A stretch of DNA of 64,000 bases, from contig QZEE01000007.1 in assembly GCA_009917445.1 (NCBI GenBank), positions 62,001 to 126,000 on the forward strand. The letters run 5' to 3'. The notes beneath the pieces were generated by a model. The model had not been told where the DNA came from, did not search any database, and was given only the letters and a program-made list of their open reading frames with translations. The number at the start of each line of letters is the position of its first letter. The first letter of the stretch is position 1. Shown here piece after piece: positions 42,461 through 50,559 of the stretch. Made by a program: the position numbers and the translations under genes. The DNA is from a bacterium D16-76. GTDB taxonomy: Bacteria; Bacillota; Clostridia; Oscillospirales; Acutalibacteraceae.

Positions 42461-43666
42461 TTATGCGCCCCCCTTTCTGCCCAGGTCGATTTCAGAAACC
42501 GTCTCCCCCACAACCACCAGCCGGGGTATGCCTGCCTCCTTGGCATATCGCTCCGCCTGCTGGCGGGTCCTACACAAAGAGAGCTCGCAAAGCCGCCCCT
42601 GCTTTGTCAGCAAAGAGACCGCGCTTTCCGCTTCCGTCTCAAAACCCGGCTCACCATGGACCAGCACCGTCGGGGCAGGCTCTTTGTCCATATGGTCTTC
42701 CAGCAGCAAGGCGCAGGCGTCAACATCTACGGCAAACCCCACGGCAGGCATGGGCTCGCCAAATTTCTCACAAAGGGTGTCATAGCGCCCGCCCATAAGC
42801 ACCGCCGCCCCATGATGGGGCACGTAAGCGCTGAACACAATGCCCGTGTAATAATCGTTACGCTGTACCAAGCCCAAATCTACCATCAGGCGGTCGCCCA
42901 GGCCCAGCTTTTGCAAAGCCGTGTAGACCGCCCGCAGATAGGCAAGCATTTCCCCAGCCTTGCCGTCGGCACAAAAGCGCGATGCCTCTTTTAAAGCCTC
43001 CTCCCCGCCAAACAGCCGCGGCAGCTGGCGGATGGCCTGGGCCGCAGGCTCCCCGCCTAAAGGTTCTAAAAGGCCCTCTAGGGCGGCATAATTTTTTGCC
43101 TCTATGGTGGCGCGCAGTTCTTCCTTCTGCTCTGGGGACAAGGGCAGTTCATCCGCTAAAATCCGGAAAAGCCCCCCATGTCCCAGCTCCATGCGGAAGC
43201 CGGGCGCACAGGCTTCCAGCGCCTGGGCCGCTAAAGAGATCACCTCCAAGTCAGCCCCCAGGCCCGCCGCGCCCATAAGCTCAACCCCCATCTGGGCGCA
43301 CTCGTCGCTGCGGCCAGAAAGATCCGGGCGGTTGCGGTAGATAGTCTGGTCGTAATAAAGCCGCAGGGGCTTGCACTGGCCCTGCAGCCGGGACGCCGCC
43401 ATGCGGGCGATAGGCAGGGTAGAATCCGGCCTAAACACCACCAGGCGGCCCCGGTTGTCCGTAGTCTTGTACATTTCCCGCTGGGGCAGCGCCGCCCCGG
43501 GCAGGCTAAACACGTCGTAATATTCCAGGCCGGGGGTCATGACCTCTCGGTAGCCCCGCAGGGCAAAAGCCCAGCTAAGCCGCCGCTGGATCTCCCGGCG
43601 GCCCCGGCACTCTTCAAACAGTATATCCCTCGCCCCTTCCGGGGTGATCCGGCTGTATGTGCGCAT
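42461..43666 (-). CDS. hisZ: ATP phosphoribosyltransferase regulatory subunit
   Basis: A 401-residue paralogue of histidyl-tRNA synthetase without aminoacylation activity, needed by short HisG. The class II core is seen in TPEGARDILFEE, a motif 2-like FRPDSTLPIARMAASR and RNDYYTGIVFSAYVP. A C-terminal anticodon-domain-like part (from about 320) is retained, which is longer than some HisZ. True HisS is less likely given the location next to short hisG. The ATG at 43666 follows GAGAGGG, and a near-consensus promoter precedes it, so it is the first gene of the histidine operon. Confidence 0.92.
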   Translation of the reverse strand: MRTYSRITPEGARDILFEECRGRREIQRRLSWAFALRGYREVMTPGLEYYDVFSLPGAALPQREMYKTTDNRGRLVVFRPDSTLPIARMAASRLQGQCKPLRLYYDQTIYRNRPDLSGRSDECAQMGVELMGAAGLGADLEVISLAAQALEACAPGFRMELGHGGLFRILADELPLSPEQKEELRATIEAKNYAALEGLLEPLGGEPAAQAIRQLPRLFGGEEALKEASRFCADGKAGEMLAYLRAVYTALQKLGLGDRLMVDLGLVQRNDYYTGIVFSAYVPHHGAAVLMGGRYDTLCEKFGEPMPAVGFAVDVDACALLLEDHMDKEPAPTVLVHGEPGFETEAESAVSLLTKQGRLCELSLCRTRQQAERYAKEAGIPRLVVVGETVSEIDLGRKGGA

Positions 43667-43700
43667 TCTCTCTTCCCTCTCTGCACTTTATCGTTGTAAT

Positions 43701-43729
43701 ATAATAAAGCATAGGCGGCTTTTTGTCAA
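43701..43729 (-). promoter_or_regulatory. Promoter of the histidine operon
   Basis: TTGACA (43729-43724) and TATTAT (43706-43701) with 17-base spacing on the minus strand, 35 bases before the hisZ ATG. No T-box or attenuator fits in the short leader, so histidine control is not evident at the RNA level. Confidence 0.85.
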
Positions 43730-43749
43730 CCCCTGCCCAGCAAACTGGG

Positions 43750-44073
43750 TTACAGAATAATTTCTGTTTGAAAGTATTGCTCTTGAAATCTTACCGCATC
43801 TGCAATCTCGTCTTTGCTGAACACCCTATTTTCCGGGCAGACAACCCATTTTTCTTCTACGTCATCAAATCTATGAACAACGGCAATGACCTTCCCTGTA
43901 AAGCCTTTAACCGCTTCATGGACACCTAATATATACGCATCCTGTTCCTCGCCATCCAGTGCCATGATCCCTTCAATATACCCATAATTGATGGGATAAA
44001 CGATATCCTCATGGTTTGGATGGCAGTTTCCAAGGGGCCGATCCACTGTAACCGTAACCACATCTCCAATCAT
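43750..44073 (-). CDS. Inorganic pyrophosphatase-like protein
   Basis: A 107-residue protein resembling the core of family I pyrophosphatases: YPINYGYIEGIMALDGEEQDAYILG corresponds to the NYGYIPxTxxxDGDPxDVLV segment (given here as separate pieces NYGYIEG and DGEEQDAYILG). The two key Asp of the active motif are partly replaced by Glu and Gln, so activity is uncertain. It is about 60 residues shorter than normal enzymes. The ATG at 44073 follows GGAGGT. It lies 69 bases after polC and may be its last co-transcribed gene. Confidence 0.7.
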   Translation of the reverse strand: MIGDVVTVTVDRPLGNCHPNHEDIVYPINYGYIEGIMALDGEEQDAYILGVHEAVKGFTGKVIAVVHRFDDVEEKWVVCPENRVFSKDEIADAVRFQEQYFQTEIIL

Positions 44074-44142
44074 GTGCTATACCTCCTCAAATCCCATTAT
44101 AACTACTTTTCCCAAAGAGATTTAATTTGCCCCGCAAAGACC

Positions 44143-47100
44143 TTAAAACAGCGTAGTCTGGCTGCTCTCGGGCAGGCCTTTCAGGGCCCCTACGCCCCGC
44201 AGGGCTTCTATAACAGCGCTGGAAACCTTGGAACGGGCCTGCAAATCGTCAATGGAAATATACTCCCCGCCGCTTTGCCTTGCCTCCATCAGCCCTACCG
44301 CTGCCGCGCCGCCTACACCGCTCAAGCTGGAAAAGGGCAGGCGTATCTCCCCTTCCTCCACTAAAAACTTGGTTGCGTCGGACTTATAAATATCCACTGG
44401 CCGCAGCTTGATGTCCCTGGCCAGCATCTCGTTAATGATCTGCAAGGTACCAAACTCGCCTTCCTCTTTGGCACTGGCCTCCCGGTTCTTGATCTTGGTG
44501 TCCAAGTCGCGCATCTTCCGTGCCACCGCCTCTTTGCCCTGGGCGGCTGTGGCGCCGTCGAAATCATCTGCGCGCACGGTAAAATACGCCGCGTAAAACT
44601 CGGTAGGCTTGTGCACCTTGTACCAGCCCAAGCGTAGCGCGGCAATCATATAAGCTGCGGCGTGGGCTTTAGGGAACATATACTTGATCTTAAAGCAAGA
44701 GTCAATATACCACTGAGGCACATTGTGCTCCTTCATGGCGGCAATATGCTCTTCTGTCAGCAGTTTGGTGGCCTTGCCCTTTCGCACAATCTCCATGATC
44801 TTAAAAGCCATCTTGGGCTCCAACCCCTTATTCATCAGGTATACCATGATGCTGTCGCGGGTGCCAATAACTTCAGAAATCGTGCAGGTCTTGTTTTTAA
44901 TAAGCTCTTGGGCGTTGCCCAGCCATACGTCTGTGCCGTGGCTCAGACCAGAAATCTGCAACAGATCCGAGAACTTTTTGGGTTCAGATTCCTCCAGCAT
45001 GCCCCGGACGAAGTTGGTGCCCAGCTCCGGCAAAGAGAGGGTGCCGGTCTTTACCCCTCCCAAGTCCTCCGGGGTGAGGCCCAAAGCCTTTGGAGAGTGG
45101 AACAGGCTCATGACATCCGGGTCGCTCATAGAAACCTTCATGACGGGAATGCCGGTGTAGTCCTCCAAATACCGGTAGATGGTGGGAACGTCGTGGCCCA
45201 GCTCGTCCAGCTTGCAGACGTTGTCGTGGATGGAATGGAAGTCAAAATGGGTGGTGATGTTGTCGGACTTCTGGTCATTAGCAGGATGCTGCACCGGGCA
45301 GAAGTCGTAGACCTCCATGCCCCTGGGCACTACGATCATACCTCCGGGATGCTGGCCCGTAGTGCGCTTTACCCCGGTGCACCCTATGGAGAGCCGCTTT
45401 TCCTCTGCCTTATGGAAGGTGATCTGGCGTTCTTCGGCATACTTTTTTACGTAGCCAAAAGCGGTCTTGTCAGCCACAGTGGCAATCGTACCCGCCTTGA
45501 ACACGTTGTCGCGGCCGAAAAGCTCTTCGGTAAAGCGGTGAGAGCTGCTCTGCTGCTCGCCGGAAAAATTCAAGTCGATATCCGGGACCTTATCGCCATC
45601 AAAGCCCAAAAAGGTCTCAAAGGGGATGGTGTGGCCGTCCCGGTCCATGTCTGCGCCACAGTGGGGACAGGCCTTGGGAGGCAGATCGAAGCCAGAGTCT
45701 ACCGAACCGTCGGTAATGAACTCGCTGTATTTACACTGAGGGCACACGTAGTGGGCCTCTAAAGGGTTTACTTCTGAGATGCCCGACATGCTGGCCACAA
45801 AAGAAGACCCCACCGAACCACGGGAGCCTACCAGGTAGCCATGCTTTTCGCTGTCGGCCACAAGCTTTTGGGCGGTCATATACAGTACCGAAAAGCCGTG
45901 CTTGACAATAGAGCCCAGCTCTTTGTTAAGCCTGTCCTCCACAATTTTAGGCACAGGGTCACCGTAACGCTCTTTGGCCCGCTGCCAAGTAATATCAATA
46001 AGCTGCTCTTGGGCGCCTTCGATAAAGGGCGGGAAGTTGCCCATAGGCACAGGCCGGACATGGTCGATCTTATCGGCGATCTTGTTCGGGTTGGTAACGA
46101 CCACCTCGAAAGCTTTCTCTTTGCCCAGGTAACTAAACTCCTCCAACATCTCCGGGGTAGTACGCATGTATAGAGGGGCCTGCTGGTCGGCATCGTCAAA
46201 GCCTTTGCCCGCCATAAGTATCTTACGGAAGGAAGCATCCTTGGGGTCTTTAAAATGCACGTCACAGGTGGCCACCACCGGCTTTTTAAGCTTTTCGCCA
46301 ATACGCACAATGGTACGGTTATACTCCTTTAAACCTTCCATATCCGTGTCGCCGTTTCGCACCATAAACATATTGTTGCCCAAGGGCTGAATCTCTAGAT
46401 AATCATAATATTCCGCAATCTTGCAGAGGTTTTCAAAAGAATCGCCCCGTACCATAGCCTGGAAGAGCTCGCCGGCCTCGCAGGCGCTGCCTACAATAAG
46501 GCCCTCCCGGTATTTATTCAGCTCGCTTTTAGGCATGCGGGGTGTGCGGTAAAAATAGTCCAAATGGCCCTTGGAGATAAGCCGGTACAAATTTTTTAGG
46601 CCCGTCTGGTTCTTCACCAAAAGGATCATATGGTAGGGCCGCAGCTTTTTGGGATCGCCCCCAGCCAAGGCCCCGTTTATCTCTGATACAAGCTTTGTGC
46701 CCCGCCCCTCCCGCAAGCGCTGCAAAAGGCGCAGGAAGATTTCCCCCAATGTGGCGGCATCATCGTCGGCACGATGATGGTTAAAGGGCTTCAGCTTCAA
46801 ATAAGCGGCCACGGTGTCCAGCTTGCAGTTTTTAATGTCCGTAAGCAGCGCCCGGCAGATGGGCACCGAATCAATATACACATGGGAGAAGGGTACGCCC
46901 ACGCGCTCCCCTGCTGCCCGTAAGAAGCCCGTATCGAACCCGGCGTTGTGGGCTACCAGCACGGGGGACTGGCCGCAGAACTCATAAAAAGCAGCCAGAG
47001 CCTCGGCCTCCTTGGGGGCGTCCTTTACCATTTCGTCGGTGATGCCGGTCAATTCGGTGATTTTAGCCGGTATAGCCCTTTCCGGGTTCACAAAGGTGTC

Positions 47101-48474
47101 AAAATGGTCGGTGACTTCCCCATTATGTATGCGTACCGCGCCAATTTCCGTAATGCGGTCTTTTTTGGGTGAAAGGCCCGTAGTCTCCAAGTCAAAGCAG
47201 ATAAAGTCGTCCTCTAAGCCCTGGTCTGTCTCCCCAGTGACCGCAGGCACCAGGTCATTGACAAAGTAAGCCTCGGTACCGTACAACACCTTAAACTCCG
47301 GGTCTTCTTTGCGGATGGCGGCTTCTGCATTCATGGCATCAGGGAAAGCCTGGGCCACGCCGTGGTCGGTGATAGCCACGGCCTTCTGCCCCCACTTGTG
47401 TGCCTGTTTGATCAATTCCCCCGCCGGGGTCATGCCGTCCATATCGGACATATTGGTGTGCAAGTGCAGCTCCACCCGCTTTTCTACAGCATCGTCCACT
47501 ACTTCCAACTGCTCAACCGTAGCGATGGCCCGGGGGCGCAGTACATTTTCCCGGTCGTATTTGTCGTATTCCAGGCTGCCCCGCACCAGCAGGGACTTGC
47601 CGGGTTTCAAGCTGTCCAGCTCTTTGCACTGGCCGGCATCCTGTATAATTTTCAAGGTAATAGAGCTGGTATAATCCGTAATATCAATGCTGTATATTTT
47701 CCGGGACTTATCCCGGGTCTCCTTGCTTTCCAGGGAAAAAATCTCACCCCAAACAATGATGCTGCCCAAATCGATAGCAGCCTCGTTCAGCGGTGTAATA
47801 TGCCCCTTGGGCACCGCGCCAATCAACGTCCGGGCCGTTTCCGGCACAATGGAGGGCAGCAGGTTTTCTTCCCCCCGCACGCTGATCTTGCGGCGGCTGG
47901 CCTGCTCCTTCATAGCCTCTTCATAAGCCTCCATCTGCTGGATAGCCTGCTCACGCCGCTGCTTTTCCTCCTGATGGTGGATGCGCTCCAACAGCCCGCC
48001 CCCCGATTTAGACGCAGACTTACCCGTAAACGCCACCTTGCAAGAAACCGAAAACCATGCCTGCACCAGCTCCTGCAGCCGCTCATCCGTATGCCGGGCC
48101 TCCAGCAAAGGGAAACCGCCGTGGCGCAGCTCTACCGTAAGGGTTCCATTTTCCCAGCTGGCCTGAGCTTGATGGAAGGTACCGTTTAAGGTAGCGTCAT
48201 GCTCCTTCAAAGCCGCCGCCAAAGAGGGCATACAGGCAGGCGAAAAGGAACTGCTGGGAAAACGGGGCAGCACCTCTACCCGGCCAAAGCCCTTTAAGGC
48301 CTCCCCAAGCTGCACAAAGCCGCTATACTCCACAAATTCCGGAAACCGCGCCTCAATCTGCACCTGCCGGGGCTCCCGGCAGACCCGCAGCCCTTCAATT
48401 TCCCCCGCCAGCAGCGGCGCCGGAAGCTCCTTCCCTTCCAGCTCCTTTTGGAAAAACTCTCCTACTGTGCTCAA
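44143..48474 (-). CDS. polC: DNA polymerase III alpha subunit, Gram-positive PolC type
   Basis: A 1443-residue replicative polymerase with built-in proofreading. Order: N-terminal domain, OB fold (about 235-320), first PHP part from VELHLHTNMSDMDG (334), DEDDh exonuclease from FDLETTGLSPKKDRITEIG (about 424), second PHP part, a zinc-cysteine module CPQCKYSE...CPHCGAD, then palm with DIDLNFSG, and the tail. The start is a TTG at 48474 placed 8 bases after AAAGGAGG. It is the terminal large gene of the pyrH operon. A DnaE paralogue is expected elsewhere. Confidence 0.97.
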   Translation of the reverse strand: MSTVGEFFQKELEGKELPAPLLAGEIEGLRVCREPRQVQIEARFPEFVEYSGFVQLGEALKGFGRVEVLPRFPSSSFSPACMPSLAAALKEHDATLNGTFHQAQASWENGTLTVELRHGGFPLLEARHTDERLQELVQAWFSVSCKVAFTGKSASKSGGGLLERIHHQEEKQRREQAIQQMEAYEEAMKEQASRRKISVRGEENLLPSIVPETARTLIGAVPKGHITPLNEAAIDLGSIIVWGEIFSLESKETRDKSRKIYSIDITDYTSSITLKIIQDAGQCKELDSLKPGKSLLVRGSLEYDKYDRENVLRPRAIATVEQLEVVDDAVEKRVELHLHTNMSDMDGMTPAGELIKQAHKWGQKAVAITDHGVAQAFPDAMNAEAAIRKEDPEFKVLYGTEAYFVNDLVPAVTGETDQGLEDDFICFDLETTGLSPKKDRITEIGAVRIHNGEVTDHFDTFVNPERAIPAKITELTGITDEMVKDAPKEAEALAAFYEFCGQSPVLVAHNAGFDTGFLRAAGERVGVPFSHVYIDSVPICRALLTDIKNCKLDTVAAYLKLKPFNHHRADDDAATLGEIFLRLLQRLREGRGTKLVSEINGALAGGDPKKLRPYHMILLVKNQTGLKNLYRLISKGHLDYFYRTPRMPKSELNKYREGLIVGSACEAGELFQAMVRGDSFENLCKIAEYYDYLEIQPLGNNMFMVRNGDTDMEGLKEYNRTIVRIGEKLKKPVVATCDVHFKDPKDASFRKILMAGKGFDDADQQAPLYMRTTPEMLEEFSYLGKEKAFEVVVTNPNKIADKIDHVRPVPMGNFPPFIEGAQEQLIDITWQRAKERYGDPVPKIVEDRLNKELGSIVKHGFSVLYMTAQKLVADSEKHGYLVGSRGSVGSSFVASMSGISEVNPLEAHYVCPQCKYSEFITDGSVDSGFDLPPKACPHCGADMDRDGHTIPFETFLGFDGDKVPDIDLNFSGEQQSSSHRFTEELFGRDNVFKAGTIATVADKTAFGYVKKYAEERQITFHKAEEKRLSIGCTGVKRTTGQHPGGMIVVPRGMEVYDFCPVQHPANDQKSDNITTHFDFHSIHDNVCKLDELGHDVPTIYRYLEDYTGIPVMKVSMSDPDVMSLFHSPKALGLTPEDLGGVKTGTLSLPELGTNFVRGMLEESEPKKFSDLLQISGLSHGTDVWLGNAQELIKNKTCTISEVIGTRDSIMVYLMNKGLEPKMAFKIMEIVRKGKATKLLTEEHIAAMKEHNVPQWYIDSCFKIKYMFPKAHAAAYMIAALRLGWYKVHKPTEFYAAYFTVRADDFDGATAAQGKEAVARKMRDLDTKIKNREASAKEEGEFGTLQIINEMLARDIKLRPVDIYKSDATKFLVEEGEIRLPFSSLSGVGGAAAVGLMEARQSGGEYISIDDLQARSKVSSAVIEALRGVGALKGLPESSQTTLF

Positions 48475-48489
48475 ACGCGCTCCCTCCTT

Positions 48490-48575
48490 TGTTGGGGTTC
48501 CACCCCAAACCCCGCTTAGGGGGACTTTTTGAAAAAAGTCCCCCTAAGAACCCTTCAAAAACTTTTGCTTTTTAG
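48490..48575 (+). repeat. Dispersed hairpin repeat, copy F (before polC)
   Basis: GGGGTTCCACCCC and AAACCCCG, then a near-perfect long stem at 48515-48547 (CTTAGGGGGACTTTTT and its complement) and the tail AACCCTTCAAAAACTTTTG. It occupies the gap between the phosphatase-like gene and polC, next to the polC ribosome-binding site. Confidence 0.75.
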
Positions 48576-49186
48576 CGCATATAGGACAGGTCGCCAATCA
48601 GGCGGATTTGCCGCGACCAGCCGTCGTATATGTCGAACTTTCCCACGGCTCCGGCTTTTGTGCGGATACCGCAATGGTTCATGGCCTCCGGCGGCAGGCC
48701 CAGCCACAGGATGTTCCATACCCCCAGCGTGCCCCCGTGGGACCCCAGCACAATGGTATCTTCGGGCCTGTCCAGCACTTCCCGGCAAAGGGGCTCTAGG
48801 CGTTGGTAGACTTCCCGTTCGGTTTCCGCACTGGGGAAGGGGCGGTTATCTATGTAGTTTTCCGGTACGTCCGAGATGCGGTTCTCCCGCCACCACTGGG
48901 CCGATTTGCCTACAGCTTCCCCCAAGTTGCGCTCCCGCAGCTCCTGGCGGTATTCGATTTCTATACCCAGCTTTTCAGCCAGGGGCGCGGCAGTCTGGGC
49001 CGCCCGCTTTAAGTCTGAGGAATAAATCTTTACGCTCTGCCCTTTCAGCTCCGGCGCCAGGTTTTTGGCAATACGCCGGGCCTGTTCATGGCCTAGCTCG
49101 CTTAAATCCCAGTCCGTCCAAGAACCCACCATACCGTTTGTGTGGTGTACCGACTGGGTATGCTGAATCGTGATGATTTGTTTCAT
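48572..49186 (-). CDS. Histidine phosphatase-like protein with altered active-site motif
   Basis: A protein of about 204 residues of the phosphoglycerate-mutase fold. The first motif, normally RHG, reads IQHTQSVHHTNG, so the Arg is Gln and the Gly is Thr while His is kept. Later RHG-fold features remain: SDLKRAAQTA, the Glu in ERNLGEAVG and the second His in GSHGGTLGVW. Activity may be altered or lost. The start is the ATG at 49186 or 49192, both after GGAAGGGG. It lies between ispG and polC in the place where proS is found in Bacillus. Confidence 0.85.
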   Translation of the reverse strand: MKQIITIQHTQSVHHTNGMVGSWTDWDLSELGHEQARRIAKNLAPELKGQSVKIYSSDLKRAAQTAAPLAEKLGIEIEYRQELRERNLGEAVGKSAQWWRENRISDVPENYIDNRPFPSAETEREVYQRLEPLCREVLDRPEDTIVLGSHGGTLGVWNILWLGLPPEAMNHCGIRTKAGAVGKFDIYDGWSRQIRLIGDLSYMR

Positions 49187-49205
49187 GGCCATGCCCCTTC
49201 CAAAA

Positions 49206-50252
49206 TTACAGCTTCTCCACTTCAGCCAAAAGCGCCGGCAAAATCTGGTCCTCGGGGACTTTGCGCAAAATCTCACCCTTGGCAAAAATAAGCCCCTCGC
49301 CCTTGCCGCCTGCCACGCCGATGTCTGCTTCCCTGGCTTCGCCCGGGCCATTGACAGCACAGCCCATTACCGCTACTGTGATATCCTTTTCGCATGCAGC
49401 CAAGGCCTCTTCTACCTGGTTTGCCAGGGAAATCAAATCGATGCGGGTACGGCCGCAGGTAGGGCAGGCAATCAATTTTACGCCGCCCCGCAGGCCCAGC
49501 GCTTTTAAAATGTCCTGGCCCGCCCGTATCTCCTCTGCCGGGTCGGCGGCCAGGGACACCCGGAGGGTGTCGCCAATGCCCTGCTGCAAAAGCCCGCCAA
49601 TGCCAATAGCCGATTTCACCAGGCCCATCCGGGCCGTCCCCGCGTGGGTGATGCCCAGATGCAAAGGGTACGGGCACTGTTCTGCCGCCAACTGGTAGGC
49701 CTTTATGGTAAAATCTACCGAAGACGCTTTCATGGAGAGGACGATGTCGGTAAAATCAAATTTTTCCAGCAGGGAAGCGTGGTAAAGTGCGCTCTCGCAA
49801 AGAGCCTGGGGCGTAGGATGGCCATGCTTTGCCAAAATATGCTTTTCCAAAGACCCGTCGTTAACGCCCACACGGATAGGGATACCCCGCTGGCGGCAGG
49901 CATCGGCCACAGCCTTTACCCGGCTGTCGTCGCCAATATTGCCGGGGTTAATGCGGATCTTGTCCACACCAGCAGCGCAGCACTCCAAAGCCAGACGGTA
50001 ATCAAAGTGGATATCCGCCACCACAGGGATAGACACCGCCTCCTTCAAGGCCGGTATCAGCCGCACAGCGGGCATGTCCGGCACAGCCGCGCGGATGATT
50101 TGACAACCAGCTTTCTCCAAAGCCTTAGCCTGAGCCACGCTGGCCAGTATGTCCGCAGAAGGTGCGCTAAGCATAGACTGTACCGTAATAGGCGCGCCAC
50201 CGCCTATGGTGACATTCCCTACTTTCACTTGCCGAGAAATCCTCTTCTCCAT
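49206..50252 (-). CDS. ispG: 4-hydroxy-3-methylbut-2-enyl-diphosphate synthase
   Basis: A 348-residue two-domain enzyme of the MEP isoprenoid pathway. The N-terminal TIM barrel converts the cyclic diphosphate substrate with help of the C-terminal [4Fe-4S] domain, whose cysteines are in CPTCGRTRIDL and GCAVNGPGEA; the bound Glu follows. The length is that of the bacterial short form. The ATG at 50252 follows AAAGGGG. It shares the operon with dxr and uppS, so three isoprenoid genes are transcribed together. Confidence 0.96.
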   Translation of the reverse strand: MEKRISRQVKVGNVTIGGGAPITVQSMLSAPSADILASVAQAKALEKAGCQIIRAAVPDMPAVRLIPALKEAVSIPVVADIHFDYRLALECCAAGVDKIRINPGNIGDDSRVKAVADACRQRGIPIRVGVNDGSLEKHILAKHGHPTPQALCESALYHASLLEKFDFTDIVLSMKASSVDFTIKAYQLAAEQCPYPLHLGITHAGTARMGLVKSAIGIGGLLQQGIGDTLRVSLAADPAEEIRAGQDILKALGLRGGVKLIACPTCGRTRIDLISLANQVEEALAACEKDITVAVMGCAVNGPGEAREADIGVAGGKGEGLIFAKGEILRKVPEDQILPALLAEVEKL

Positions 50253-50359
50253 TCTAAAACCCCTTTCCAGGTTTTGGCAAACACGCGGTTTTGGAGTCCC
50301 TACAAAACCGCGCTCACATAAAAAGTGTCTATTCTCAAAATCCAGATAAAACCCATCCG

Positions 50360-50439
50360 GTTCCCCGAAAGGGGAACAAGCCGTGATAGAACCGCCGCCG
50401 GAGAGAGCTTGCTCTCACAGGCGGGGGGCTCTATCACGG
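50360..50439 (-). repeat. Pair of stacked hairpins before ispG
   Basis: The minus-strand RNA would fold into an outer stem CCGTGATAG/CTATCACGG extended by CCGCC/GGCGG pairing and topped by a GAGAGAGC stem, then a GNRA-like capped stem. The two lie side by side about 110 bases before the ispG ATG. No known RNA family was recognised. Confidence 0.45.
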
Positions 50440-50493
50440 CGCAGGCCGCGCAAGCGGTCCGGGTGGGAGACGCAGGATAGGGCCAGGCGTTGG

Positions 50494-50550
50494 GGATCCA
50501 GGGGGTGTCACATCCCCTGGCGAGGGTTTGGGACGCGAAGTCCCAAGGCC
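50494..50550. repeat. Dispersed hairpin repeat, copy G (rseP-ispG gap)
   Basis: CCAGGGGG...CCCCTGG (50498-50520) then CGAGGG and TTGGGAC-GCGAA-GTCCCAA (50528-50546), shared in order with the copy at 28783. Confidence 0.6.
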
Positions 50551-50559
50551 TTGCCCTTC

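Larger units (their letters stand above)
50253..50559. other. Structured gap between rseP and ispG
   Basis: No gene is seen. It contains two hairpins in the part nearer ispG: a GTTCCCC-GAAA-GGGGAAC tetraloop hairpin (50360-50377) and a longer stem CCGTGATAG (50381-50389 with 50431-50439) enclosing GAGAGAGCTTGCTCTC. A dispersed hairpin repeat (50494-50550) lies next to rseP. Confidence 0.5.

Noticed and set aside
42461-43666. A second histidyl-tRNA synthetase
   Set aside because: It lies 2 bases from a short HisG that needs HisZ; the context favours the regulatory subunit.
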